A DNA stretch of 64,000 nt from Anaerolineaceae bacterium (lineage in GTDB: Bacteria; Chloroflexota; Anaerolineae; Anaerolineales; Anaerolineaceae). The stretch covers positions 516,078 to 580,077 of the forward strand of contig JAENYZ010000002.1 in assembly GCA_016841525.1 (NCBI GenBank), in the 5' to 3' direction. The notes under the pieces were generated by a model. The model did no database searches. It was not told the origin of the DNA and saw only the letters and a list, made by a program, of their open reading frames with translations. Below are positions 41,480 to 50,804 of this stretch, in pieces. Position numbers and translations under genes: made by a program. How positions within the stretch are numbered: position 1 is the first letter of the stretch; every line of letters begins with the position of its first letter.

Positions 41480-42511
41480 ATGACGACAGAAGAAAACGAC
41501 CGCATCATTGATGGCAAACCAAGGCCTGAAGATCAATTTGACCGCGCATTACGCCCAAGTTATCTGGATGAGCTGATTGGGCAGGAACAAATCAAAGAAA
41601 ATCTGAAAATTTTGATTGAAGCTGCAAAGCTTCGTTCTGAAGCCCTGGACCATGTGCTGTTTTATGGGCCGCCCGGATTGGGAAAGACCACCCTTGCACA
41701 CATTCTTGCAAATGAGATGGGTGTCAGCATCAAAGTGACTTCCGGCCCGGCCATTGAAAGGGCGGGGGACCTGGCTGCTATCCTGACAAATTTACATGCC
41801 GGGGATATTTTATTTATCGACGAAATCCATCGCCTTGGTCGTGTGGTTGAGGAAGTGCTCTACCCGGCGATGGAAGATTTTTCACTGGATATCGTTATCG
41901 GGAAAGGACCGGCAGCAAGGTCTATCCGATTGAAGCTGCCGCATTTTACCGTGGTCGGGGCAACAACACGATTGGCGCTGGTCACATCACCCTTACGCGC
42001 GCGTTTTGGTGCCACATACCGATTGGATTACTACCAGATTGACCCACTTGTGGAAATTGTTGAACGCGGCGCGGGTTTACTTCAGGTTGAATCCAGCAGT
42101 GATGGCCTGCTTGAAATTGCCAGACGCGCAAGGGGTACGCCTCGCATTGCATTGAGAATGCTGCGGCGGGTACGGGATTACGCCCAGGTGCGTGCGGACG
42201 GCGAAATTACGTGGGAAGTTGCCCAGGCTGCCCTGGACCTGCTCAATATTGACGGGCAGGGTCTGGATGATCTTGACCGACGTGTGCTCTTATGCGTGAT
42301 TGAAAAATATGATGGCGGTCCTGTGGGCTTGAATACAATTGCTGCTTCTGTGAGCGAAGAACCTGACACGATCATGGATGTTGTTGAACCTTATTTGCTT
42401 CAATTAGGGTATTTAGAGCGAACATCCCAGGGTCGTCAGGCAACACGCAATGCCTACGATCATCTTGGCCTCGATTTTCGGGACGCCAGTGCTCAACAAA
42501 AGCTGTTTTGA
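41480..42511 (+). CDS. ruvB: Holliday junction branch migration helicase RuvB
   Basis: The 343-residue AAA+ motor drives branch migration with RuvA and RuvC. Visible: [18 protein letters not shown], Walker [13 protein letters not shown], Walker [11 protein letters not shown], the sensor [18 protein letters not shown], and the winged-helix C-domain ([16 protein letters not shown]). The start MTTEENDRI is chosen over an ATG at 41447, which lies upstream of the -10 at 41467. It is followed after 16 bases by queA, a common bacterial pairing. ruvA and ruvC are not here. Confidence 0.96.
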   Translation: MTTEENDRIIDGKPRPEDQFDRALRPSYLDELIGQEQIKENLKILIEAAKLRSEALDHVLFYGPPGLGKTTLAHILANEMGVSIKVTSGPAIERAGDLAAILTNLHAGDILFIDEIHRLGRVVEEVLYPAMEDFSLDIVIGKGPAARSIRLKLPHFTVVGATTRLALVTSPLRARFGATYRLDYYQIDPLVEIVERGAGLLQVESSSDGLLEIARRARGTPRIALRMLRRVRDYAQVRADGEITWEVAQAALDLLNIDGQGLDDLDRRVLLCVIEKYDGGPVGLNTIAASVSEEPDTIMDVVEPYLLQLGYLERTSQGRQATRNAYDHLGLDFRDASAQQKLF

Positions 42512-42527
42512 GGGTGGGGAATTCAAA

Positions 42528-43550
42528 ATGAGAACAGCTGACTTTGATTATAAGCTGCCTAAAGCGCTTATTGCACAAACGCCGGTTACACCCCGGCATG
42601 ATTCCCGTTTGTTGGTATTAAACCGCAAAAATAGATCGCTTGAGCACACGAAATTTTGGGATATCGACCAATTTTTAAACCCGGGTGATTTACTGGTGGT
42701 TAATGAAACCCGCGTGATCCCCGCGCGAATTTATGCACATAAACAACCCGGTGGGGGAAAAGCGGAATTATTATTATTGAAGAAACATGGATTGCAAACA
42801 TGGCGGGCATTGGGTGGTGGGAAAGGCTTAAATGTTGGGCGAAAATTAAGCATCGAGGATGGGCTTGAGGCGGAAATTGTTGAGGTGCTTGAAGGTCCTG
42901 AGCGGTTGGTTCGCTTCAGCCAGCCAATTGAGCCTTACCTCGAAAAAGTTGGTCATGTGCCGCTGCCGCCCTATATCCATAAGAAATTGGACGATCCAGA
43001 ACGCTACCAAACAGTGTATGCTAAAGAACCCGGTTCGGCAGCTGCACCAACGGCTGGGCTGCACTTTACACCCGAATTGATGTCAAAATTAGAGCAAAAA
43101 GGGCTTCAATTTGCGCGTTTAACGCTGCACGTTGGCCTGGACACCTTTGCACCGGTGACGGAGACGGATCCCAGCCACCACAAGATCCATACGGAGTGGT
43201 GTGAGCTTGATGATAGGACCGCAGATCAAATCAACAAGACAGAGCGCAACGGCGGGCGGATTATCGCAGTTGGCACCACCAGCGTTCGCACCCTTGAGAC
43301 TGCAGCGGCAAAGGCATCAGATGGGCAGCTGGTCTCACCTTTTTCGGGTCCAACAAATCTGTACATTCTCCCTGGTTTCGAATTCAACATTGTGGATTTG
43401 ATGATCACGAATTTTCACCTTCCGAAATCAACGCTGCTGATGCTTGTTAGTGCTTTTGCAGGTCGAGAATTAATCCTGGAGACTTATAAAAAAGCTGTGG
43501 AAGCGGAGTATCGTTTCTTTTCTTTTGGCGATGCAATGTTGATTTTATAA
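42528..43550 (+). CDS. queA: S-adenosylmethionine:tRNA ribosyltransferase-isomerase (queuosine synthesis)
   Basis: The 340-residue enzyme transfers the ribosyl part of SAM to preQ1 in tRNA, forming epoxyqueuosine. Family motifs: DFDYKLPKALIAQTPV, NPGDLLVVNETRVIPAR, GSAAAPTAGLHFTPEL, HTEWCELDD, AVGTTSVRTLE and TNFHLPKSTLLMLVSAFAG. The start MRTADFDY matches the usual N-terminus; a purine-rich GAGGGTGGGG lies upstream. It is co-transcribed with ruvB. Confidence 0.95.
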   Translation: MRTADFDYKLPKALIAQTPVTPRHDSRLLVLNRKNRSLEHTKFWDIDQFLNPGDLLVVNETRVIPARIYAHKQPGGGKAELLLLKKHGLQTWRALGGGKGLNVGRKLSIEDGLEAEIVEVLEGPERLVRFSQPIEPYLEKVGHVPLPPYIHKKLDDPERYQTVYAKEPGSAAAPTAGLHFTPELMSKLEQKGLQFARLTLHVGLDTFAPVTETDPSHHKIHTEWCELDDRTADQINKTERNGGRIIAVGTTSVRTLETAAAKASDGQLVSPFSGPTNLYILPGFEFNIVDLMITNFHLPKSTLLMLVSAFAGRELILETYKKAVEAEYRFFSFGDAMLIL

Positions 43551-43624
43551 GGCGATTTTGGTGTAATTATTGCATCTTTCACTGTAGAAATGTTAATATT
43601 TAATAGAATTCTTATAAAAAATAG

Positions 43625-43653
43625 TTACAAGCTTGCCTTTAAAATGCTATAAT
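43625..43653 (+). promoter_or_regulatory. Promoter of clpC
   Basis: TTACAA (43625-43630), 17-base spacing, TATAAT (43648-43653) with a TGC extended -10. It gives a leader of roughly 48 bases. I see no CIRCE or CtsR-type operator around it. Confidence 0.65.
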
Positions 43654-43706
43654 TCAAATGTTCTAATTTGAATGCATTTTCAAAAATTAACAAGGACAAA
43701 ACTATT

Positions 43707-46178
43707 ATGATGCGATTTGATCGTTTTACAGAACGTGCCCAGGAAGCAGCCCAACGGGCAGCTGAGATAATCCAAAGATATGGGCACAACCAGATTGATA
43801 CTGAACACATTCTGCTGGCGTTGATTGAACAACCCCAGGGTGTGATTTCTCAATTGCTTGAGATATTGAAAATTGATCCCGATAATTTTATGGAACGCCT
43901 GGATTACATCCTGCGTACCAGCCCTAAAGCGAACATCTTTGGCGGCGGGTCAGGCCAGGTTTTCATCACCCCCAGAGTTAAGCGGATTATTGACCAGGCG
44001 AACCAGGAAGCCAACCGGTTGAAGGATGAATATATCTCGACCGAGCACATTTTCCTTGCCATTTTAGGCGAACGGAATACACCTGCGGCGCGATTATTAG
44101 AAGATCTTGGTATCACGCGCCAGCGTGTGTTGGAAGCTATTGATGAATTACGCGGCGGTCAGAAGGTGACGGATCCTAAAGCAGAATCACGTTACCGCAC
44201 CCTTGAAAAATACTCTCGAGATTTGACGACCATGGCACATGAGGGCAAGCTGGATCCCGTAATTGGTCGTGATGTTGAAATCTTGCGTTTGATCCAGATC
44301 TTATGCCGCAGGACAAAAAACAATCCGGTTTTAATTGGTGAGGCTGGCGTAGGAAAGACGGCGATTGTTGAGGGTCTGAGCCAGAAGATTGCCACCAATG
44401 ATGTGCCTGAAATCTTGATGGGTAAGAAAGTTGTTTCCCTGGATTTGGGTGCAATGATCGCCGGATCACGATTTAGAGGTGAATTCGAAGAGCGGCTGAA
44501 GGCTGCTATTGAAGAAATTCAGCGTTCTGATGGTGAGATCATCCTGTTTATCGATGAGCTGCACACCGTTGTTGGTGCCGGTGCTGCACAGGGCGCGATG
44601 GATGCTTCAAGCATGCTCAAGCCTGCCCTGGCACGCGGTGAATTGCAATGTGTCGGCGCAACGACGTTGGATGAATACCATAAGCATATCGAGAAGGATG
44701 CCGCACTAGAACGGCGTTTTGCACCGGTATATGTTGAGGAGCCATCTGTTGATGATACTATTGACATGCTGCGGGGGTTGCGAGACCGATACGAAGCCCA
44801 TCACAAGGTGACCTTTTCCGATGCGGCACTGGTAGAAGCAGCAAAACTTTCGTCACGTTATGTGACGGATCGACGCCTTCCTGACAAAGCGATTGACCTG
44901 ATCGATGAAGCCGCTGCTAAACTGCGGGTGGCTTTATACTCTCTGCCTGATGAACTCAAAAACTTGAAGACGGAAATTGACCGTTTGTTAAAAGAAGAAG
45001 AACAGGCCGGGGTTGAACGAGATTACGAACGTGCAGCCCATATGAAGTCAGAACGTTTGAAAATTGAAGAAGAATTCAAAAAAGGTCGAGATGCCTGGGA
45101 ACAGGATCATAAACTGGACGAGGTGGTTGACGTCAATGATATTGCCGAAGTGATAAACCAGTGGACGGGTATCCCGGTTTCGCAGATGATGGAAGATGAA
45201 AAAGATAAGCTGCTCCAGATGGAAGAACGAATTCATGAGCGATTAATCGGTCAAAAAGAGGCTGTTGCAGCAATTGCCGATGCCATTCGCCGTGCTCGCA
45301 GCGGTTTGAAAGACCCCAGACGCCCCATTGGTTCCTTTATCTTTATAGGGCCATCTGGCGTTGGAAAAACAGAGCTTGCAAAAGCCCTGGCTGAATTTAT
45401 GTTTGACGATGAAGAAGCCATGGTTCGAATCGATATGAGTGAGTATCGAGAGCAGCACACTGTTTCCCGCTTGTTTGGTGCTCCCCCAGGATATGTGGGT
45501 TACGAAGAAGGCGGTCAATTGACCGAAGCTGTTCGACGGCGTCCGTACAGGGTGGTGTTGTTTGATGAAATTGAAAAAGCGCATCCTGAGGTTTGGAATG
45601 CCCTCCTGCAAATTTTGGATGATGGGCGTCTGACTGATGGACAGGGCAGAATGGTTGACTTTCGTAACACGGTTCTGATCATGACCAGTAACCTGGGCAC
45701 GGAATATGTGAACAAAAGTGGTACTTTAGGATTCCTGGGAACGCAAACTGAAGGGGATCAAGCCAACCGCGAGAAAATAGAAAAAGCTTTGAAAGGTGCA
45801 TTCCGCCCAGAATTCCTGAACAGAATTGACGAAATCATTTTGTTTTCGTCACTATCAAAAGAAGATATGCTCGAGATTGTTGATCTTCAGATGAAAGACA
45901 TCCAGAGCCGATTATCAGAGCATGGGTTGAATGTTGAAATAACGGATGAAACCAGAACATGGCTGGCAGAGAAGGGTTATGATCCCGCCTTTGGTGCAAG
46001 GCCTCTAAAACGAGCTTTGCAAAAGCATGTAGAAAGCCCACTCTCGATCAGCTTACTTTCTGGTGAATTTGTTCGGGGTGATACCGTCGTTGTCGATATC
46101 GTCGAAGATGAACCCGCGTTCACGAAGAAGGAAACAGTGAAAGTTGCAAAAACAGAGACCGCTGATGTGAATGGATAA
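43707..46178 (+). CDS. clpC: ATP-dependent Clp protease ATP-binding subunit ClpC
   Basis: The 823-residue class I Hsp100 unfolds proteins for ClpP. Domains: Clp N-repeats (residues ~1-145, [14 protein letters not shown]), AAA1 (Walker [14 protein letters not shown]), a UVR-containing middle segment ([20 protein letters not shown]), AAA2 (Walker [22 protein letters not shown]) and the C-terminal small domain. The start [12 protein letters not shown] matches the family; AAGGA lies ten bases upstream. It is monocistronic with its own promoter and terminator; no mcsA, mcsB or ctsR neighbours are present. Confidence 0.95.
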   Translation: MMRFDRFTERAQEAAQRAAEIIQRYGHNQIDTEHILLALIEQPQGVISQLLEILKIDPDNFMERLDYILRTSPKANIFGGGSGQVFITPRVKRIIDQANQEANRLKDEYISTEHIFLAILGERNTPAARLLEDLGITRQRVLEAIDELRGGQKVTDPKAESRYRTLEKYSRDLTTMAHEGKLDPVIGRDVEILRLIQILCRRTKNNPVLIGEAGVGKTAIVEGLSQKIATNDVPEILMGKKVVSLDLGAMIAGSRFRGEFEERLKAAIEEIQRSDGEIILFIDELHTVVGAGAAQGAMDASSMLKPALARGELQCVGATTLDEYHKHIEKDAALERRFAPVYVEEPSVDDTIDMLRGLRDRYEAHHKVTFSDAALVEAAKLSSRYVTDRRLPDKAIDLIDEAAAKLRVALYSLPDELKNLKTEIDRLLKEEEQAGVERDYERAAHMKSERLKIEEEFKKGRDAWEQDHKLDEVVDVNDIAEVINQWTGIPVSQMMEDEKDKLLQMEERIHERLIGQKEAVAAIADAIRRARSGLKDPRRPIGSFIFIGPSGVGKTELAKALAEFMFDDEEAMVRIDMSEYREQHTVSRLFGAPPGYVGYEEGGQLTEAVRRRPYRVVLFDEIEKAHPEVWNALLQILDDGRLTDGQGRMVDFRNTVLIMTSNLGTEYVNKSGTLGFLGTQTEGDQANREKIEKALKGAFRPEFLNRIDEIILFSSLSKEDMLEIVDLQMKDIQSRLSEHGLNVEITDETRTWLAEKGYDPAFGARPLKRALQKHVESPLSISLLSGEFVRGDTVVVDIVEDEPAFTKKETVKVAKTETADVNG

Positions 46179-46214
46179 CCGCCAATATAAAAATGTAGGT
46201 TATCAATTGGAACA

Positions 46215-46245
46215 AAAAGAGATGCCGAATTTTGGCATCTCTTTT
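46215..46245. terminator. Bidirectional terminator between clpC and the SpoIIE fusion gene
   Basis: A perfect 12-bp stem AAAAGAGATGCC / GGCATCTCTTTT with a 7-base loop; the A/T ends supply T tracts on both strands. The genes converge here. Confidence 0.88.
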
Positions 46246-46272
46246 AAATTAACTTGAATTGAGTTAAGTGAT

Positions 46273-49200
46273 TTATGTCGGGTTTTCCTCATTTAATTTT
46301 GCGAGGACAATCAAAGTGATATCATCCAGACGCGGTGCGGTGCCAATAAAATCCTGAACCCTTTCAAGGATTTTGTTTCGATATATCTTGGCTGATGTGC
46401 TGAATTCTTCTTTGAGAATTTCCAGCAAACGTTCGTTTCCAAAGAATAAACCCGAATTGTTTTGGGCTTCTGGAATACCGTCTGTGTAAAGAACGAGCAC
46501 TTCACCCGGCTTAATGTGGATCTCTTTTTCTTCCCAAAGGACATCTTCAAATAAACCCACCAGGGTCCCAGTTTTATCGAGCTGATCAATATTAATTTTG
46601 TCATCTGATTTTCTGAGTAAAAATGGCGGGTTATGACCGGCATTGACATATCTGAAGGTCCCTTTTTCAGGATCAAGGATGCCAAAAACGACGGTCAGGA
46701 AGATCCCGCGCTGGGTATCGCTGAGGATGCGGCGGTTGACGTTTTGAAGAACTTCCTCTGGCTGCAATTTGCTTTCGCCAGCATAGGTACGAATTAAGGT
46801 GCGGCTCATCGCCATATAAAGCGCTGCGCCCGCGCCTTTATCGCCCACATCTGCAACAACAATGGCGATTTTCCCATCATCGAGGTGGATAAAGTCATAA
46901 AAGTCGCCGGAGGTCTCTCTTGCAGGCAGAAGTTTACTTGAGAAATCATAACCAGGTATAATAGGCGAGTGGATTGGGATAAATGTATTTTGGATGCGGC
47001 CAGCCTGAACCATTTCCTGGGTGACCTTTCGATGTTCGATAGCCTGTGCCCTTGCGACGTGCTTTACCTGCCGTAATTTTTCAATGATCACATCCGGGTA
47101 ATAGGTTACACCCATCTCTTTGAATCCACCGAGAGATTCCCGCAGATAATTCTGTGCCTGGTCAACATCTTCGGGTTCATTTCGACTCAGGTAGGTTAAT
47201 CCCAAATCAAGCCAGACCCGTGCACGCCACCAGGCGCCTTCCATTTTCTCAAGCATTTCTGCCGCTTCTGTAAACTTTTCTATGGCGGTTGGATAAAGAT
47301 TCTGTGCTGCTTCAGCCCTTGCTTGTGCGATCATCAGCCTGACGCGATCTTGAATGATAGGTTGTGTTTTATAGATTTCACTTGCTTTTTCCAATGCCGC
47401 TTGCGATTGTTCAAAATTACCTTTTAGAGCCTGAATGTCACTGAGTAAACAATGATAGGCAACGCTTTGACTGATTTTTGCTTCATCGCTTGTCAGCAGG
47501 GAATCTTTGAGCATACTTAATGCAATATCAATATCTGACCGGTTCCCTTTTTTGTCTTCCAATAAATGAGGTTCAACAATAACCTCAGCCAATGTCTGGT
47601 CAGCCTCAAGCACTCTCTCAAGGTCATTAATTTGCCGGCTGCGGTCAATAAGATCAGTGAAAATTTCCACAGCATAAGAGAATTGGCCTTTTAAGCGGGC
47701 AAGGGTTCCCTCGAGGAGGATCTGGTTGAGGGTGTTTTCCTCCAGATATGCATCCTGTCCTCGGGACCCCTGGCGCATTTGCTCAATAAGCTTGCTGGCG
47801 TCATCGAAATCTGCTAACCAAAGGGATGCCTTTGCAATAGATTGCAAAATTCGTTGTTCATCAGAAATACCGCCAGCTCTGTTTCCGAGCTGGATCGCGC
47901 GTTTCCGATAATCACGTGCTAACCTGATCTCACCTAATGTGTCAATTACAGCGGCCAGGTTGATATAGGCACGTGACGCCGGCCCATGCAGCTTATGTGA
48001 TTCGCTGATCTTGACCGCCATTTCAAGGGCTGCCATGGCTTGTTCTGGCTTGACGTTTGGTAAGATGCCAATTGTCGCAAGGGATTCTGCCTGGACATCA
48101 AAGGCATCAAGGCGCTTTGCCATTTCAAGCGCTTGTTCACTAAATGCTCGTGCCATGGCGGGCTGGTTATTGAACAGGTAGGCACGACCTGTCTCGTGAA
48201 GCAGGTAAGCAATATCAGGGCTTTCGATGGCACCCTCGACAGCCTTCAGTCCTTCCAGGCAAATCTCTAAACTTCGTTTTGGATCGTAAGCCCACCAGGC
48301 AGAACGGGCTGACCTTGCAAAGACTCTCGCAAGGGAATCTGAATTTCCTAATTCTTTATGGTGATGTGTGGCGTTTTTCCAAGCCTGGATTGCTTCACGG
48401 TGCTTGGATTGTTGAGAAAGGGCTTCGCCAAGGTCTGTATAAAGGTGAGCTAAACGATCCGGGTCCCTTGTGAGCGTGATGGCCTGCCTGAAAAAATTTT
48501 CAGCCTCGGCGTTTGCAAAGGCATCCATGGAAACATGGCCGGCAATATCCAGGTAGTAAAAAGCTTTTTCTGTTTCCTGCCCCTCAAGAAAGTGGTGGGC
48601 TAATTGTGATGCCAAACGTTCTTCCTGGTTCGGGTAGCGATTCTCCAAAGCTATCCCAACTTTTAGATGCAGGTCGATCTTATCCGCTTCGAAAATTGAG
48701 TTATAAGCTGCCTCGTGCAGGAGGATATGCTGGAACTGGTAGTAGAGTTGTGGTTTGACCTGGGCAACTTTAACCATGCCGAGGGACTCGAGGGTGTTTA
48801 ATTGTGCCATCAATGGAATGTCCGGGGCAACTTCTTTAATCACATCTTCAAGGATCTGTTCCTGGAAAGTGCGCCCAATCACGCTGGCAACCCTGAGGGT
48901 AAGTTTTGCGCCCGAAGGTAAACGATCAATGCGAGCCGTTATCAAGCCCTGTAAGCTGTCCGGAATTTTCTGCGGGTCCATTTTTGTATCAACGATCCAG
49001 CGCTCATTGCGTTTGATTAACACGCCTTCATTGATCAACATGCGCATCAATTCTTCGATGAAATACGGATTTCCTTCAGATTTTTCTAAAACAGCACGAT
49101 GGATGATCCCCGGAATTTGATCTGCGTTAATGATTGATTTTATTAGGGATTGGCTTTCTTCTTTGTTAAGATTGTTCAGGGAAATTTCTGTTAAACGAGG

Positions 49201-50637
49201 TCCGTTTTGCTCCCTGGCTTCTTTCACCAAGCGCCACCCTTCGGAATCACGATCTTCTCTGGTGACCAGACAGAATAGAATTGGACATGTTGAGGTCAGG
49301 GAAAGCATATCGATCAGAAAATCAATTGAAGAAGAATCCGCCCATTGAAGGTCCTCGAGGATGAGCACCAGCGGCTGCTGAGCAGCCAACCTTTGAAACA
49401 TGATTCGAATGCTGTTGAGGTACTGCAAACGCAATTCTGAGGTATTCAGACTGTGAATGTGGCTTTCTTCATCTGCTGACAATGGAATACCTAAAAGGTG
49501 AATAAGGTATTGAGAGGTAGATACTGTATCTCTGTCATCCTGAACTTCCAAGTTGAATTGAATGGCAGTTTTAATTTCCTGTTTTGTTGGTGTTTCTGAA
49601 AGATCAAGCGCCTGGCGAACCAGGTTTTTCAACAGGTGAAATGCTAATTCTCTTCCGAAAGATAGCGCATGAGCCTCAATCCAACGGATGGGGTGAGGTT
49701 GTGTGATGGATTTCGATGCGCGTTTCCATTCAAGAATCAATCGTGATTTACCGATTCCCGGGTCACCAAGAACCAGTCCAACACGACCCAGACCGGCAAG
49801 AACGGTTTCGCTGAGTTCCAATAACAAGTCCAATTCTCGTCTTCGTCCGATCATTGGTGTTTGCTGCCTTGTACTTAACTTATGTGGACTTTTTTGCTGG
49901 GTGGGGATTTGATCTAACTTCCAGAGATGGATGGCATTCTTGCCGTCGCTGCACAAAATTTCGTCCAGGGAAGTGCACTGCACGAAGGGTTTCAAGAAGA
50001 AGTAAGTGTCATCAAACAGCAGCGCCTGGCAGCGAGGAATGTCTGCATTGATTGCCCAATCCAGGCACTCGAGAGTTTCATTTGCTGATTGAAAATCGAA
50101 CTTTAAATTCGATTTTACGTCACCAAGAATGATAGGACCCGTATTCAGGACAACGTGCAGCTGCAGGGGGATCTCATGAGAAGCCTCGATGTCCTGGCTG
50201 ATTATTTTATTTTCTTTTAAAATCGAATCGGCCGCATGGACTGCCCGCAGGGGGTCATCTTCATGACTGACCGGCGCGCCAAAGAATGCTAAAACCGTAT
50301 TCTCCCATAATTTTGCGATGGTACCCTCATATTCGAAAATGATCTTTGAAAACCGATCGAGGGCATTGTTTAATACGAATGTTCGTTCTTCATCAGGTAT
50401 GGTTTTTGTAAAGTCTTCGACATTTGCAACGGAAAACATCAGCGCTGTCACATTGCGGCGCTCTTTTGAGATATAAGAGGCCGTGCGCATCTTTTGAACG
50501 AATGAAGTGGGTGCATTTACCGCTAAACGGGAAAAATATAAGTCTTCCAGAGCTGGGTTGACAGGTATGGGCGTACCGCAGATTTTACAAATGTGGTCTA
50601 AATGACCGAGTTCCGATTGGCAATTTTTGCATTTCAT
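46273..50637 (-). CDS. Zinc ribbon / degenerate cyclase / STAND ATPase / TPR / SpoIIE-type phosphatase fusion
   Basis: 1454 residues. Residues 1-25 are a zinc ribbon (CKNC, CKIC). Residues ~60-215 resemble a class III nucleotide cyclase (VTALMFSVANVEDFT; FFGAPVSHEDDPLRAVHAA), but both metal Asp are replaced (Ser69 and Asn113 by my alignment), so it is probably inactive. Then an AAA_16 ATPase (VLGDPGIGKSR; LVLILEDLQWAD), TPR units (~680-1180) and a C-terminal PP2C/SpoIIE phosphatase with its metal residues (ETSGDFYDF, VVADVGDKGAG, VNAGHNPPFLL, VLYTDGIPEA, LDDITLIVL). It is likely a cytosolic switch whose output is Ser/Thr dephosphorylation, for instance of an anti-sigma-factor antagonist. It is divergent from the cNMP-binding-like gene at 50805. 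Confidence 0.88.
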   Translation of the reverse strand: MKCKNCQSELGHLDHICKICGTPIPVNPALEDLYFSRLAVNAPTSFVQKMRTASYISKERRNVTALMFSVANVEDFTKTIPDEERTFVLNNALDRFSKIIFEYEGTIAKLWENTVLAFFGAPVSHEDDPLRAVHAADSILKENKIISQDIEASHEIPLQLHVVLNTGPIILGDVKSNLKFDFQSANETLECLDWAINADIPRCQALLFDDTYFFLKPFVQCTSLDEILCSDGKNAIHLWKLDQIPTQQKSPHKLSTRQQTPMIGRRRELDLLLELSETVLAGLGRVGLVLGDPGIGKSRLILEWKRASKSITQPHPIRWIEAHALSFGRELAFHLLKNLVRQALDLSETPTKQEIKTAIQFNLEVQDDRDTVSTSQYLIHLLGIPLSADEESHIHSLNTSELRLQYLNSIRIMFQRLAAQQPLVLILEDLQWADSSSIDFLIDMLSLTSTCPILFCLVTREDRDSEGWRLVKEAREQNGPRLTEISLNNLNKEESQSLIKSIINADQIPGIIHRAVLEKSEGNPYFIEELMRMLINEGVLIKRNERWIVDTKMDPQKIPDSLQGLITARIDRLPSGAKLTLRVASVIGRTFQEQILEDVIKEVAPDIPLMAQLNTLESLGMVKVAQVKPQLYYQFQHILLHEAAYNSIFEADKIDLHLKVGIALENRYPNQEERLASQLAHHFLEGQETEKAFYYLDIAGHVSMDAFANAEAENFFRQAITLTRDPDRLAHLYTDLGEALSQQSKHREAIQAWKNATHHHKELGNSDSLARVFARSARSAWWAYDPKRSLEICLEGLKAVEGAIESPDIAYLLHETGRAYLFNNQPAMARAFSEQALEMAKRLDAFDVQAESLATIGILPNVKPEQAMAALEMAVKISESHKLHGPASRAYINLAAVIDTLGEIRLARDYRKRAIQLGNRAGGISDEQRILQSIAKASLWLADFDDASKLIEQMRQGSRGQDAYLEENTLNQILLEGTLARLKGQFSYAVEIFTDLIDRSRQINDLERVLEADQTLAEVIVEPHLLEDKKGNRSDIDIALSMLKDSLLTSDEAKISQSVAYHCLLSDIQALKGNFEQSQAALEKASEIYKTQPIIQDRVRLMIAQARAEAAQNLYPTAIEKFTEAAEMLEKMEGAWWRARVWLDLGLTYLSRNEPEDVDQAQNYLRESLGGFKEMGVTYYPDVIIEKLRQVKHVARAQAIEHRKVTQEMVQAGRIQNTFIPIHSPIIPGYDFSSKLLPARETSGDFYDFIHLDDGKIAIVVADVGDKGAGAALYMAMSRTLIRTYAGESKLQPEEVLQNVNRRILSDTQRGIFLTVVFGILDPEKGTFRYVNAGHNPPFLLRKSDDKINIDQLDKTGTLVGLFEDVLWEEKEIHIKPGEVLVLYTDGIPEAQNNSGLFFGNERLLEILKEEFSTSAKIYRNKILERVQDFIGTAPRLDDITLIVLAKLNEENPT

Positions 50638-50792
50638 GAAAGTATGACTATTCCCAGGACGATTTATGGATATATTTTATCATATTTATATGCTTATAAC
50701 AATACAAAGACAAGAACAATTATAAACAAAATTCAACCCTTTGGTTGTTTCACCAATTTTCATCCACCGTTTATTAAACGCTTAACTTGTTT

Positions 50793-50798
50793 TATACT
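50793..50798 (+). promoter_or_regulatory. -10-like TATACT just before the start codon at 50805
   Basis: TATACT ends six bases before the ATG, and no Shine-Dalgarno is present, which again would give a leaderless mRNA. The -35 is unclear. Confidence 0.35.
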
Positions 50799-50804
50799 TG
50801 GGGT

